64,000 bases of DNA from Terriglobia bacterium (lineage in GTDB: Bacteria; Acidobacteriota; Terriglobia; Terriglobales; Acidobacteriaceae), in contig JAIQGK010000001.1 in the NCBI GenBank assembly GCA_020072645.1, forward strand, positions 186,001 through 250,000, given 5' to 3'. The notes beneath the pieces were generated by a model. It was not told the origin of the DNA. It searched no databases and saw nothing but the letters and a program-made list of their open reading frames with translations. A program made the position numbers and the translations under genes. Shown piece by piece: positions 1 to 7,684 of this stretch (the stretch's first letter is position 1; each line of letters begins with the position of its first letter).

Positions 1-436
1 CTTCGCAGATGTTCGCGGCGGTCCGCTGACTACGGTTCAATCAGTCGCCACAGTGGGGGTCAATGGCTTTCATGCAGCCATCCTCTCCGCGGAATTCGTC
101 AGGATCCAGATCTTCCGTTCCGACCACCACTGCGAACTGCTGTTGACTCAGCACACCTTGGTTTCAAAGGAAGGCAAAGTTCGGCCGGCGCTCTCGAATT
201 CAGTGATGTTCCACAGCGCACATGGCCGGCTCGAATGGGAGTTATGGGGCAAAGACAGTCGCCTGCAGAACATGGTTGCTCCCACCTTTTACAGCAAAAG
301 TGGTGAGCAGGTGCTACCGCCTGACTGCCTCCATGATGCAGTTCTGCGCGTCACTGCTGGCGCCTGTTGTGTCGGGTGTCGTCACGCCCACGTTGCTAGT
401 TCAACCAGACAAGTCGACGGAGAGCAACCGCTATGA
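1..436 (+). CDS. Hypothetical protein, 5' end outside window
   Basis: The frame is open from base 2 to a TGA at 434-436, so the gene is truncated by the window edge; a GTG at 53 is only an internal possibility. The visible 144 residues have a beta-rich look in the middle and a cysteine cluster near the end (ACCVGC). I recognise no family. Its stop overlaps the next start (ATGA at 433-436), so the two are probably translationally coupled in one accessory-island operon. Confidence 0.55.
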   Translation, partial: FADVRGGPLTTVQSVATVGVNGFHAAILSAEFVRIQIFRSDHHCELLLTQHTLVSKEGKVRPALSNSVMFHSAHGRLEWELWGKDSRLQNMVAPTFYSKSGEQVLPPDCLHDAVLRVTAGACCVGCRHAHVASSTRQVDGEQPL

Positions 437-624
437 CAGGCGAGCAGCAAGAACATGAACTGCCAACAATTGAAGAGGTTCTGCGCGATCCGTCGGCGTC
501 ATTCTGGTTGAAAGCGGCGCTCCGCTCTGCATTGGGCCGCGATCCTGTTGATGCCGCCAATGATGCAGAAGTATTGGCGCGCTTGCTCGATCAAAGATGC
601 CGGTCGATGCTTCGTGAAACGTGA
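433..624 (+). CDS. Small hypothetical protein (63 aa)
   Basis: Starts on the ATGA overlap with the preceding gene, which supports the start. The product is acidic at the N-terminus and then has a helical stretch ending in a leucine-rich segment (residues about 23-60). It has no signal peptide or membrane segment. I do not recognise the family. Coupling to the upstream gene suggests a partner or accessory protein of the same unknown function. Confidence 0.55.
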   Translation: MTGEQQEHELPTIEEVLRDPSASFWLKAALRSALGRDPVDAANDAEVLARLLDQRCRSMLRET

Positions 625-695
625 AGACCTGTTCGAAGTTTTGGGTGGGCACGGCGTGTGCTCGCGGGAACTTCGCAAATTTCTGCATAATTCTG

Positions 696-713
696 CCCCG
701 TACGGGGTATAAT
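696..713 (+). promoter_or_regulatory. Palindromic operator and -10 box of the DUF433/DUF5615 operon
   Basis: A perfect 12-bp palindrome, CCCCGTACGGGG (696-707), directly abuts a consensus TATAAT (708-713). The ATG follows only 7 bases after the -10 box and no Shine-Dalgarno sequence is present, so the mRNA is probably leaderless. A palindrome touching the -10 box fits autorepression by the antitoxin (inference). No clear -35 box is visible. Confidence 0.6.
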
Positions 714-720
714 TAATCTT

Positions 721-1341
721 ATGGAAACCCGAGAATACACCCCGGCGCAAGCTTCGGTACTGGCAAATCTCCCCCTTCCAGCGGTCCACAAAGTCATAGA
801 GCGCCGCCTCATTAGGCCGCGACGCCTTCGCACAGGGCGTTCTGTTCAAAGAATGCTTAACTGGCAGCAAGTGCTCTATTTGCGTCTCGAGGCTGAGGGT
901 GTGCGCCTCCTACCGGTATCCGCGCGCAGAGCTATCGCAAAGCAAATCGAGGCTTTTCCTGGAAAAGACATTGTGGTTCCCGGCGGCGGATCCGCTCTTG
1001 TAATTCAAGTGAAATCAGTGCGACAAGAGCTCGATGCAGACCTGAAAAGACTTGAACGGGCGGCGGAGATGGCGGTTTCCGACCCCGAGGTCATGCATGG
1101 AACTCCCGTCTATCGGGGAACCCGTATCCCTATCGAACTCATTGCTAATATGGTCCGACAGGGCGCCAAAATTGACGAAATTCTGGAAGGTTATCCAGCG
1201 TTAGACCTAGAGAAGGTCGAACTCGCCCCTCTCTACGTGCAAGCCTTCCCGCGCCGCGGCCGTCCAGCTAGTCGCCCCTGGGCCAAGAGAAGACCCGTAC
1301 GTGTGACGCGTGAGATCCGCAACCTTGTCGTTCGACAATGA
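721..1341 (+). CDS. DUF433-domain antitoxin with N-terminal helix-turn-helix region
   Basis: The 206-residue protein has a MerR-like helix-turn-helix segment at about residues 8-50 and a DUF433 domain at about 115-165, marked by GTPVYRGTRIP and the following helices ending in LEGYPALDLEKVE. DUF433 proteins are VapB-like antitoxins that bind DNA and neutralise PIN-fold toxins. The C-terminal tail is basic and proline/arginine rich, which could be the toxin-binding part. Its stop overlaps the next start (ATGA, 1338-1341), the usual antitoxin-toxin arrangement. It probably represses its own promoter through the palindrome at 696-707. Confidence 0.8.
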   Translation: METREYTPAQASVLANLPLPAVHKVIERRLIRPRRLRTGRSVQRMLNWQQVLYLRLEAEGVRLLPVSARRAIAKQIEAFPGKDIVVPGGGSALVIQVKSVRQELDADLKRLERAAEMAVSDPEVMHGTPVYRGTRIPIELIANMVRQGAKIDEILEGYPALDLEKVELAPLYVQAFPRRGRPASRPWAKRRPVRVTREIRNLVVRQ

Positions 1342-1718
1342 AGCTCCTCTTCGATGAATGCCTGCACACGTCCTTGGTTGAACTGGCGCACGCAGCAGGG
1401 CACGCGGCGGATCATGTCAATTATCTGGCGCTGGGTGGGTACAAAGACTGGCAGCTCATGGCCATCATCCGTGAACGGGAATACACGTTTGTGACCAACA
1501 ATCGCGTGGATTTTCTACGACTTCATGCCAACGAGCCACTTCATGCTGGAGTGATCGTTATTGTCCCGAATGTGCCACCGGCTGACCAGAGAGCGCTGTT
1601 TAGTGCGGCGCTCAAGCATATCGCTGCCCGAGACCTCACCAACACTATCGTTGAGGTTCGATATGCAGGCAACCAGATTACCTGTTCTCAGTACCTTCTA
1701 CCGGAAAGAAGCGAGTAA
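1338..1718 (+). CDS. DUF5615 PIN-like toxin
   Basis: The 126-residue product begins MKLLFDECLH, with the conserved Asp-Glu pair of DUF5615 (residues 6-7), and carries DWQLMAIIR near residue 46 and TNNRVDFLRL near 64-73, which supply the other acidic and polar residues of a PIN-like RNase site. DUF5615 proteins are Mut7-C/PIN-fold toxins paired with DUF433 antitoxins. It is translationally coupled to that antitoxin here. The length is normal and the gene looks intact, so an active toxin is likely. The exact RNA target cannot be inferred. Confidence 0.8.
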   Translation: MKLLFDECLHTSLVELAHAAGHAADHVNYLALGGYKDWQLMAIIREREYTFVTNNRVDFLRLHANEPLHAGVIVIVPNVPPADQRALFSAALKHIAARDLTNTIVEVRYAGNQITCSQYLLPERSE

Positions 1719-1762
1719 GCCAGGAACTCTGAACCCACTAAATTCTTCTTTGGAGATGCCCT

Positions 1763-2782
1763 ATGAGTCCACCAAATGGACACGCAAACGGCTCGCCTGG
1801 GAGCCAGGACCAGCATTCCATAGCGCCAGTTCTGTCGCCCGCTTGGAATACTGCGACTCATTACACAGCAGAGCAGATCAAAGAATTCGTCGCTCTCCTG
1901 GAAGTGCCTTTCGATCCAAGGGTTATTGAATGGAGGGTCACCAACACCACCAAAGGGAACAGGCAGTCACGAGGGCAGGTCATTCCTTACGCTGATCAAA
2001 GGGCTTACACAGACCGTCTCAACGCCCTCTTCAGTCCCGCAGGCTGGACGCGCAAGTACTCAGTCCACACCAGCGCAAACTTCCAACGGGCCAAGGACCA
2101 AAAGACTACTGCCAAGGTGTTTGTCACCTGCGATCTGACCATCTTTGGTATTGGCTCCCATTCGGCCACGGGCGAAGAATGGGCCGATGATGAAAATGCT
2201 GGGACCGCAGCGGAAGCCCAGGCCTTCAAGCGAAGCTGCGCCTGTTTTGGTCTTGGCCGGTACCTCTACCATTTCACCGGGACTTGGGTTGATCTAGATG
2301 ACCGCAAACGGCCGAAAACGATTCCGAAATTGGCCGGCTGGGCCACTCCTGAAGGCTGGCGGCAGGGCTTGCGACCCGGTCAAACACCAAATCCACAGCA
2401 CTCGATGGCACAAAAGGGCAACCAGACCCACCGAAACGGCCCCACCCAGGGCGAACAGCGTGAACTCGTTCAACGGATCGAGGGAATGGCGGACGTGCTA
2501 GGTAAGGGACTTTATCGGGGCCTGCTGAAGACGATAGCGACGGCGTGGAAACCCAGCGATGTCACGGATAATGTCGTACTCGAAAAGGTACTGACCCACA
2601 TGCAGGCAGCGCAGCGGGGACTGAAGAGACTCGAAGCCGCTTTGGACAGAACAGGCCCTGAGCCTTTGGCTACCATTCTGCGGTCGTTCAATCTGAACTC
2701 CCTTGACAGAGTTGAGAGCCTGGACACCCTACACAAGATCGTGCTGGCGCTCGAATCGAGAGCCGTCTCGCCTACCCAGTAG
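1763..2782 (+). CDS. Rad52/Rad22-family single-strand annealing protein
   Basis: The 339-residue protein has the Rad52-type annealing domain at about residues 35-205. Visible family features include ADQRAYTDRLNALF near 78, the GIGSHSATGEEWADDENAGT stretch near 132-150, and AEAQAFKRSCACFGLGRYLY near 152-171. Such proteins bind ssDNA, anneal complementary strands and promote RecA-independent recombination; they are common on phages and conjugative elements. The C-terminal region (215-339) is low-complexity then helical, probably for oligomerisation or partner binding. The start at 1763 is supported by a GGAG sequence about 8 bases upstream. Presence beside a helicase and a methyltransferase fits element-borne DNA processing. 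Confidence 0.85.
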   Translation: MSPPNGHANGSPGSQDQHSIAPVLSPAWNTATHYTAEQIKEFVALLEVPFDPRVIEWRVTNTTKGNRQSRGQVIPYADQRAYTDRLNALFSPAGWTRKYSVHTSANFQRAKDQKTTAKVFVTCDLTIFGIGSHSATGEEWADDENAGTAAEAQAFKRSCACFGLGRYLYHFTGTWVDLDDRKRPKTIPKLAGWATPEGWRQGLRPGQTPNPQHSMAQKGNQTHRNGPTQGEQRELVQRIEGMADVLGKGLYRGLLKTIATAWKPSDVTDNVVLEKVLTHMQAAQRGLKRLEAALDRTGPEPLATILRSFNLNSLDRVESLDTLHKIVLALESRAVSPTQ

Positions 2783-2948
2783 CAACCTTCCTCAACTCTC
2801 CCGTCTCAACTGTCTGTCTTCCCTGACCGCATAGCCCATCGCGCATTTGCCGCTTTGCGGTCGTTTTCCAACAAACAACCTGCATTCTCTCTCCACCGGT
2901 CTTTTTGGTTCACAGGACGGGAGGGGAGACGTTTGCCCGAAAGACGAA

Positions 2949-3344
2949 ATGAAAAGAAGGAAAGACCCTCCTGGTTACCCTGGTGATGAAGCCGTCCTGA
3001 AAGCCTTGGGAGACGCCTTGCGCGACATTCGCATTGAGAAGGGCATGTCTCTTGAACAGGCTGATGCAGCTTTTAAAGAAACCTTGAAACAAGATTTATA
3101 CCCGCGGCTGCCGCGAGCGTTGGGAATCGTCGTGCGGCGGCTGCGCGAAAAACAGAACATGTCACGGGCGCAATTGAGCGGCGCGTCTGGCTTGTCTGCA
3201 CGCTTCCTCAGCAGCCTTGAACGTGGCAAGGCCAGCAATGCAACAGTCACACAAATCGTGCGGCTCTCCTTCGGATTGAACTGTCCGGTTACGGATTTGG
3301 TCAATGAAGTCGTGGCGATGGAGGAGCAATTGAGGTCAGAGTAG
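2949..3344 (+). CDS. XRE-family regulator with two HTH segments
   Basis: I take the ATG at 2949 because the upstream extension (from 2847) is low-complexity and non-conserved. The 131-residue product has a degenerate HTH-like segment (ALRDIRIEKGMSLEQA, about 20-40) and a full XRE helix-turn-helix at about 60-115 (VVRRLREKQNMSRAQLSGAS followed by LSSLERGK). XRE proteins are repressors or activators of island genes. It stands between the Rad52 gene and a run of unknown genes on the same strand, and could control transfer or maintenance functions of the island. Confidence 0.75.
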   Translation: MKRRKDPPGYPGDEAVLKALGDALRDIRIEKGMSLEQADAAFKETLKQDLYPRLPRALGIVVRRLREKQNMSRAQLSGASGLSARFLSSLERGKASNATVTQIVRLSFGLNCPVTDLVNEVVAMEEQLRSE

Positions 3345-3446
3345 CTGGCAAACAGGAGCCGTGAAGATTCTCTAATCGGCCCGATGCGATGCCGCCACCT
3401 GCACCTCTCAAATGATCTCCCACACGGTCAAGGACCCGAAACTGAC

Positions 3447-3809
3447 ATGAATGAAAATGACCAGATTATTTCCCGCTACACGCGCGCTCAGGCCATTGAG
3501 GACGGTGTCCTGGTCGATGTAACTGAACAGGCCAAAGAGACCGGGTTACTCTTACCCACCGTCATTACCGATCACGTGCACCACGTACTGGAAGACATTC
3601 CAAAAGAGAGCTTAGGCCAGGATTATCGTGGCCGGCTTCACGATGTTCTCTGGATGGCGTATCTCAAGCTGCGGGGCCTCAAGAGCAAAGGAATCAAAGA
3701 GAACGATTTTCCTGCCGAATTCCAGGTCATCATCAACGCCCAGACGCATTCGCTGTGGATTGACGCAGACGGTGACGGTTTCACCATCATGTACCCAGAG
3801 GACTACTGA
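3447..3809 (+). CDS. DUF6573-family protein
   Basis: The ATG at 3447 is preferred over the upstream one at 3384 because the family motif begins just after it: IISRYTRAQAIEDGVLVDVT. The 120-residue product ends with a conserved beta section (LWIDADGDGFTIMYPEDY). This matches my memory of DUF6573, a family frequent on plasmids and ICEs and often near replication or methylase genes. Its molecular function is not established. It is small, soluble and without signal peptide. It is most likely an accessory element gene rather than a housekeeping one. Confidence 0.7.
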   Translation: MNENDQIISRYTRAQAIEDGVLVDVTEQAKETGLLLPTVITDHVHHVLEDIPKESLGQDYRGRLHDVLWMAYLKLRGLKSKGIKENDFPAEFQVIINAQTHSLWIDADGDGFTIMYPEDY

Positions 3810-3817
3810 CGCGCACC

Positions 3818-4231
3818 ATGATGCGCTCATTAAGTGCACCTTACGGTGCCACCATCAGCCTTGATTTTCGGAAGCAATTCGGTGATCGCGTCGAATTGGA
3901 TTGTTTCCAGTTCGTAATCCCTCCGGTTGAGTTTCGTTTGGTTAGGAACACCAGGCCACTCCAGGAATGGCAAGCGGCCAACACCGACATGTACGACCTG
4001 CAGCACGGGCCAGGAGTGCGGCGATGGGCACGTGACGATCACTGGTTCATCAACGACCTCGTGCATCGGCACGACGTCATGACCTGCGGGTTGTTATCCA
4101 AGAACGTGATGATGGAGACACGGGGCCTTGGATTTGACTTTCGTCTGCTGATTTGGCTCCGCGAGGGTACGTGGCGTGTCCAACAGAAGGAGCCGGCTGA
4201 ATATCGCGTACAAATTGTGCGCGTGCCGTGA
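3818..4231 (+). CDS. Hypothetical protein (137 aa)
   Basis: Follows the DUF6573 gene by 8 bases, so it is likely co-transcribed. The product is rich in aromatic residues and histidines (for example DDHWFINDLVHRHDVMTC near residues 68-86) with a beta-rich C-terminus (FDFRLLIWLREGTWRVQQ). No signal peptide or membrane segment is seen. I do not recognise the family. Two in-frame ATGs, 3818 and 3821, are possible starts. Confidence 0.55.
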   Translation: MMRSLSAPYGATISLDFRKQFGDRVELDCFQFVIPPVEFRLVRNTRPLQEWQAANTDMYDLQHGPGVRRWARDDHWFINDLVHRHDVMTCGLLSKNVMMETRGLGFDFRLLIWLREGTWRVQQKEPAEYRVQIVRVP

Positions 4232-4282
4232 AGTCTCCAGCGTTCTTTGCATCGTCAAATCCTGAATTCCAAGGAACACCGA

Positions 4283-4492
4283 ATGTCCTTAAGCATTTCC
4301 CCCAACCTGGCGAATCTCTCCGAGTGTGATGTTCGGCTAGTGGTAGAAGCTCAGTGCAGTTGCTGCGGCCCAATTCACGGGGATACGACACCGGGCCTGG
4401 AAAGTGTACAGGCCGCGGCGAGACACACTGCTGAAACCGGGCATGTAGTTATCCTCAACGGAACAGTAGATCGCCCGGAGATCGACGATTGA
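4283..4492 (+). CDS. Small hypothetical protein (69 aa)
   Basis: An AAGGAA sequence 8 bases before the ATG at 4283 decides this start over one at 4247. The product has a CSCC motif near residue 29 followed by HGDT, then a helix with AARHTAETGHVVIL. The pattern resembles small island proteins with a metal-binding knuckle, but only one cysteine cluster is present. It has no recognised family. It is in line with the two genes before it, on the same strand. Confidence 0.5.
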   Translation: MSLSISPNLANLSECDVRLVVEAQCSCCGPIHGDTTPGLESVQAAARHTAETGHVVILNGTVDRPEIDD

Positions 4493-4711
4493 GATGCTTC
4501 CGAGTAATTCCAAATAGGCGGCTATGCGCATCGGCGATTGCCGTCGACTAGATCAAGGAGTGAGATGAAGACAGGTTGGCCACGATCTCTCGATCGGCCA
4601 CCACTCTAACAGACATCCGCTCCCGAATCCCTGTCCTTTCCATCCTTCGAAACATTACGCCCACCCGCACTACCCCGGACGCCACACCTCTGCGCCCGCA
4701 AGTCCCTTCTT

Positions 4712-5518
4712 ATGTCATGTCCCCTTGATGCCGTACAGCACGTTAAGAGAATGCGAGGAGGATCGCAATCGCACCTTCTCCGCGCCTCCGATGGAGGCTT
4801 CTATGTCACCAAATTCTCCAACAACCCCCAGCACGTCCGCGTACTCGCCAACGAGATGCTGGCATCGCGGCTAGGCCGTTGGCTTGGCCTGCCGATGCCT
4901 GAAGTGGCTGTCATCGAAGTGTCGGATTGGCTGGTCCAGCACACGCCTGAGCTGTGTTTCGACACCGCCGGTCTGAGGGCCAAATGCAACAGTGGCCGCC
5001 AGCTTGGTTCACGGTATCCATGCGATCCTCTGGAAGACGTGCTCTTTGACTATCTTCCCGAAAGCATGTTCACCAGAGTCAGAAACGCCGCTGACTTCGC
5101 GCGTGTACTCGTGCTGGATAAATGGACAGCCAATTGCGATGGGCGACAGGTGGTGTTCAGCAAGAGAGCGAAGCAACGCCTCTATACCGCGACCTTCATT
5201 GATCAGGGTTATTGCTTCAATGCCGGTGAATGGAACTTTCCGGACAGCCCTTTGCGTGGCGTCTACTCCCGGAACTGTGTCTATGCGGGCGTGACCGGCT
5301 GGGACGCGTTTGAGCCCGCTCTTACGAAAGCCGAACAGGCTGAACCGCTCGACCTCTGGCGCTGCGCCGATCCGATCCCGCCAGAATGGTACGGCCGTGA
5401 CTTCAGTGCCTTACAGCAGCTTGTGGAAACGCTGCATCAGCAACGACTCAAACTCCGCGACTTGATCACTGCCTTTAGGGATTCAAGCCGCCAGCCGTTT
5501 CCGAACTGGAAGAATTAG
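4712..5518 (+). CDS. HipA-like kinase (HipA_2 type)
   Basis: The 268-residue protein resembles the compact HipA-like kinases. It has a glycine-rich segment (MRGGSQSHLL, about 14-23), the Lys-containing strand YVTKFSNN (about 31-38) that would hold ATP, a catalytic-loop-like NCDGRQVVF (about 143-151) and an FIDQG motif (about 166-170) in the place of the metal-binding Asp. HipA kinases phosphorylate proteins such as glutamyl-tRNA synthetase in persistence modules. No HipB-type antitoxin adjoins this gene; the nearest HTH gene is the XRE one 1.4 kb upstream. Whether it is a toxin, an orphan kinase or a defence protein is open. Confidence 0.7.
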   Translation: MSCPLDAVQHVKRMRGGSQSHLLRASDGGFYVTKFSNNPQHVRVLANEMLASRLGRWLGLPMPEVAVIEVSDWLVQHTPELCFDTAGLRAKCNSGRQLGSRYPCDPLEDVLFDYLPESMFTRVRNAADFARVLVLDKWTANCDGRQVVFSKRAKQRLYTATFIDQGYCFNAGEWNFPDSPLRGVYSRNCVYAGVTGWDAFEPALTKAEQAEPLDLWRCADPIPPEWYGRDFSALQQLVETLHQQRLKLRDLITAFRDSSRQPFPNWKN

Positions 5519-5610
5519 ACCTCTCACCTCTTCATCTCCAGCAAGACCGCGAAGAATCAGTTCGCGCAAAAACGCCACGAAAACGCGTGGAACAACACTA
5601 AGGTGAACCT

Positions 5611-5844
5611 GTGAAACGTGAAGATCTCTATTTTGCTCTGAACGAGACCAATCATGCTCTGAGGTTTGCGGAATCCGCCGCCAAGCGCTTCGCAACCAAT
5701 GTTGATGAACTCGAAGCCGGATCGCAAGTGGCAGTATCGGTTGCTTTTATCCAGAACCGGCTTTCCGATGCCCAGGAATCCCTTCTTGCGGCGGAAGGAG
5801 AAATTGGCCGAGTCATTCACGAAGGCAGGATCGAGCAGCCATAG
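5611..5844 (+). CDS. Small helical hypothetical protein (77 aa)
   Basis: GTG start at 5611. The product is almost entirely helical and heptad-like (LNETNHALRFAESAAKRF and later AFIQNRLSDAQESLLAAE), suggesting a short coiled-coil dimer. No signal peptide is present. It lies 52 bases before the methyltransferase gene on the same strand and is probably in the same transcript. I do not recognise the family. Confidence 0.5.
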   Translation: MKREDLYFALNETNHALRFAESAAKRFATNVDELEAGSQVAVSVAFIQNRLSDAQESLLAAEGEIGRVIHEGRIEQP

Positions 5845-5895
5845 CAAGACCACCAATGTTCCGTCTCATCCAGGACAACCTGCCCGAAGAGTCAT

Positions 5896-6933
5896 ATGAG
5901 AAACCAGGGAAAAATCAAACTTGGCTTTTACCCCTTGCCCGTAGCCGAAGCCAGACGCCTGAAGAATTGTCTTCTCTTCAGGGAGCAGATCTCAGCAGTT
6001 GATCCGTGCATCGGCGACGGTGTTGCCTTTTGCGCGCTCTTGGGAGGCGTCTCGGCCCATCGGTATGGAATTGAGATTGACGCCCATCGCGCAGAACAGG
6101 CCAAAGGCCTGGGAATCAGCACCGTTCAGGCAAACGCGCTCGATGTGCGCTGTCCGGCGGAGAGCATTTCACTGCTTTACCTGAACCCGCCTTACGACTT
6201 CGAGGCCGGCACAAGCGGCAATCAGCGGCTGGAGAGGGTGTTTCTGGAACATACTTACCGTTGGCTGAAGCCTGCGGGAGTGCTGGTCTTTGTGATTCCA
6301 CAACCGCAGTTGCAGCCCTGCGCACGGCTGTTGGCTGAGCACTTTACCAATCTCCGAATTTACCGGCTTACTGATCCGGCCTGTCTCCAATATAGGCAAA
6401 TTGCGGTGCTGGGAGTGCGCCGTAAACGCAATGAGCGCACAAGCGATACGGCGCTGCTTGACGCGTCCCGATACCTCGAAGGTCTGTCGGCCAAGAACGA
6501 TCTCGGCGCGCTGACCGATGAGCCCGATGGACGATATGAGGTGCCCGGTTCTCAACCCATCGTTCTGACGAACACCGGTATTCCGCTCGATGAGGTAGAA
6601 GACCTTCTGCCCGCATCTGCGGCTTACCGACAGGCCAGCCGGATCCTGCTGCGCGAACAAGGCAGTGTGTGCGGCAGGCCTTTGACTCCTCTTCATGGCG
6701 GCCATGTCGGCCTGCTCTGCACGGCAGGTATGCTCAATGGAGTATTTGGGGAAGGCGAAGAACGTCATATCGCGCACTGGCGTTCCGTCAAGTTTACCGA
6801 CCACTGGGAAGAAGAAGAGCCGGACGGCACCGTTCTCATTCACGATCGCGAGCGCTTCTCGCATGAACTGACGCTCATCTTTTGCTGCGGCAAGACCCAA
6901 ATCCTTACTCACGAAAAGCAGAACCCATCATGA
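5896..6933 (+). CDS. DUF6094-type N6-adenine DNA methyltransferase
   Basis: The 345-residue protein starts with KIKLGFYPLP, then a SAM-binding motif I (DPCIGDG, residues 36-42), an acidic strand end (YGIEIDAHRAEQAK, 57-70) and the catalytic NPPYDF motif (97-102). That set is typical of gamma-type N6-adenine methyltransferases; the family matches DUF6094 from memory. The C-terminal half (from about 200) is not recognised and may be the target-recognition part. There is no restriction nuclease gene next to it, so an orphan or element-protection methylase is likely. Its stop overlaps the next gene (ATGA, 6930-6933), giving tight coupling. Confidence 0.75.
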   Translation: MRNQGKIKLGFYPLPVAEARRLKNCLLFREQISAVDPCIGDGVAFCALLGGVSAHRYGIEIDAHRAEQAKGLGISTVQANALDVRCPAESISLLYLNPPYDFEAGTSGNQRLERVFLEHTYRWLKPAGVLVFVIPQPQLQPCARLLAEHFTNLRIYRLTDPACLQYRQIAVLGVRRKRNERTSDTALLDASRYLEGLSAKNDLGALTDEPDGRYEVPGSQPIVLTNTGIPLDEVEDLLPASAAYRQASRILLREQGSVCGRPLTPLHGGHVGLLCTAGMLNGVFGEGEERHIAHWRSVKFTDHWEEEEPDGTVLIHDRERFSHELTLIFCCGKTQILTHEKQNPS

Positions 6934-7604
6934 AGAACGCTCACCTTCGCTTTGGCTGGCTTACCTACATGAAGATGACGGAAAAGAGCACTACCCACTT
7001 CAAGGTGCGCCTGGACCGCTTTATTGGCGAGGTGCTGCCCGATCCGCCGCGGCAGGCCAAAGCGCACTTCCTCTCCGTCTTCGGGACAGACACCCAGGTT
7101 GCAGCGATCGGTGCGGCAATCTCCTTGGGCGACAAGTTCATGATTGAAGGCCCGAACCTTGCTTCAATTCGAGTGGGTTTCGATAAGAAAGCCGAATGTT
7201 ACAACGGCGCCCTTCAGCTGGCAGATAGAAAGAAGCCGGTCCGGCATCTCATTGGTATTTCAGAGGAGTTCGCCGCCAATTCGAGCGCCAATGCCGGGCG
7301 GACCTTGCTCGCCGGTGGCAGCCCATCCTTTATATGGGCCTCGCTCGCCCAATTACATGGTCTTCCCGGCATTCCGGATTGGGGCGAGTGGTTTGTAGAG
7401 CAGCTGGAAAATCATCAGGCGATCACACCATTGCTGGGCCTGGGATGTAATCCAGTATTGGTGAAGGGCAACAAGCAGCAGTTCCTGTCATGGCTGGCAA
7501 GGGGAGTAAAGACCGGCCAATTAGGGTTTCCGGAAGAGGCAGGGCCGACACACTGGCCAGGCCTGAGTTTGGAAAAGACTTTCCTGGCACAGCCGGCTGC
7601 CTAG
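6930..7604 (+). CDS. Hypothetical protein coupled to the methyltransferase
   Basis: Start placed at 6930 because of the ATGA overlap with the methyltransferase stop; an earlier in-frame ATG (6882) would overlap it more. The 224-residue product has an alpha/beta character with FGTDTQVAAIGAAISLGDKF (about 51-70) and a C-terminal helical part. I do not recognise a domain. The tight coupling suggests a protein working with the methyltransferase or the following helicase. Confidence 0.6.
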   Translation: MKNAHLRFGWLTYMKMTEKSTTHFKVRLDRFIGEVLPDPPRQAKAHFLSVFGTDTQVAAIGAAISLGDKFMIEGPNLASIRVGFDKKAECYNGALQLADRKKPVRHLIGISEEFAANSSANAGRTLLAGGSPSFIWASLAQLHGLPGIPDWGEWFVEQLENHQAITPLLGLGCNPVLVKGNKQQFLSWLARGVKTGQLGFPEEAGPTHWPGLSLEKTFLAQPAA

Positions 7605-7684
7605 GCTCTCCTTCGTCTAGCCCCCAACGCACGCTTAATCATTTCTGAATTTCTCTTTCAATCACATTTCTTCCAAGGCTTCCT

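Noticed and set aside
6169-6912. 247-codon minus-strand frame over the methyltransferase gene
   Set aside because: It is antisense to a gene with clear SAM and NPPY motifs, so it is a shadow frame.
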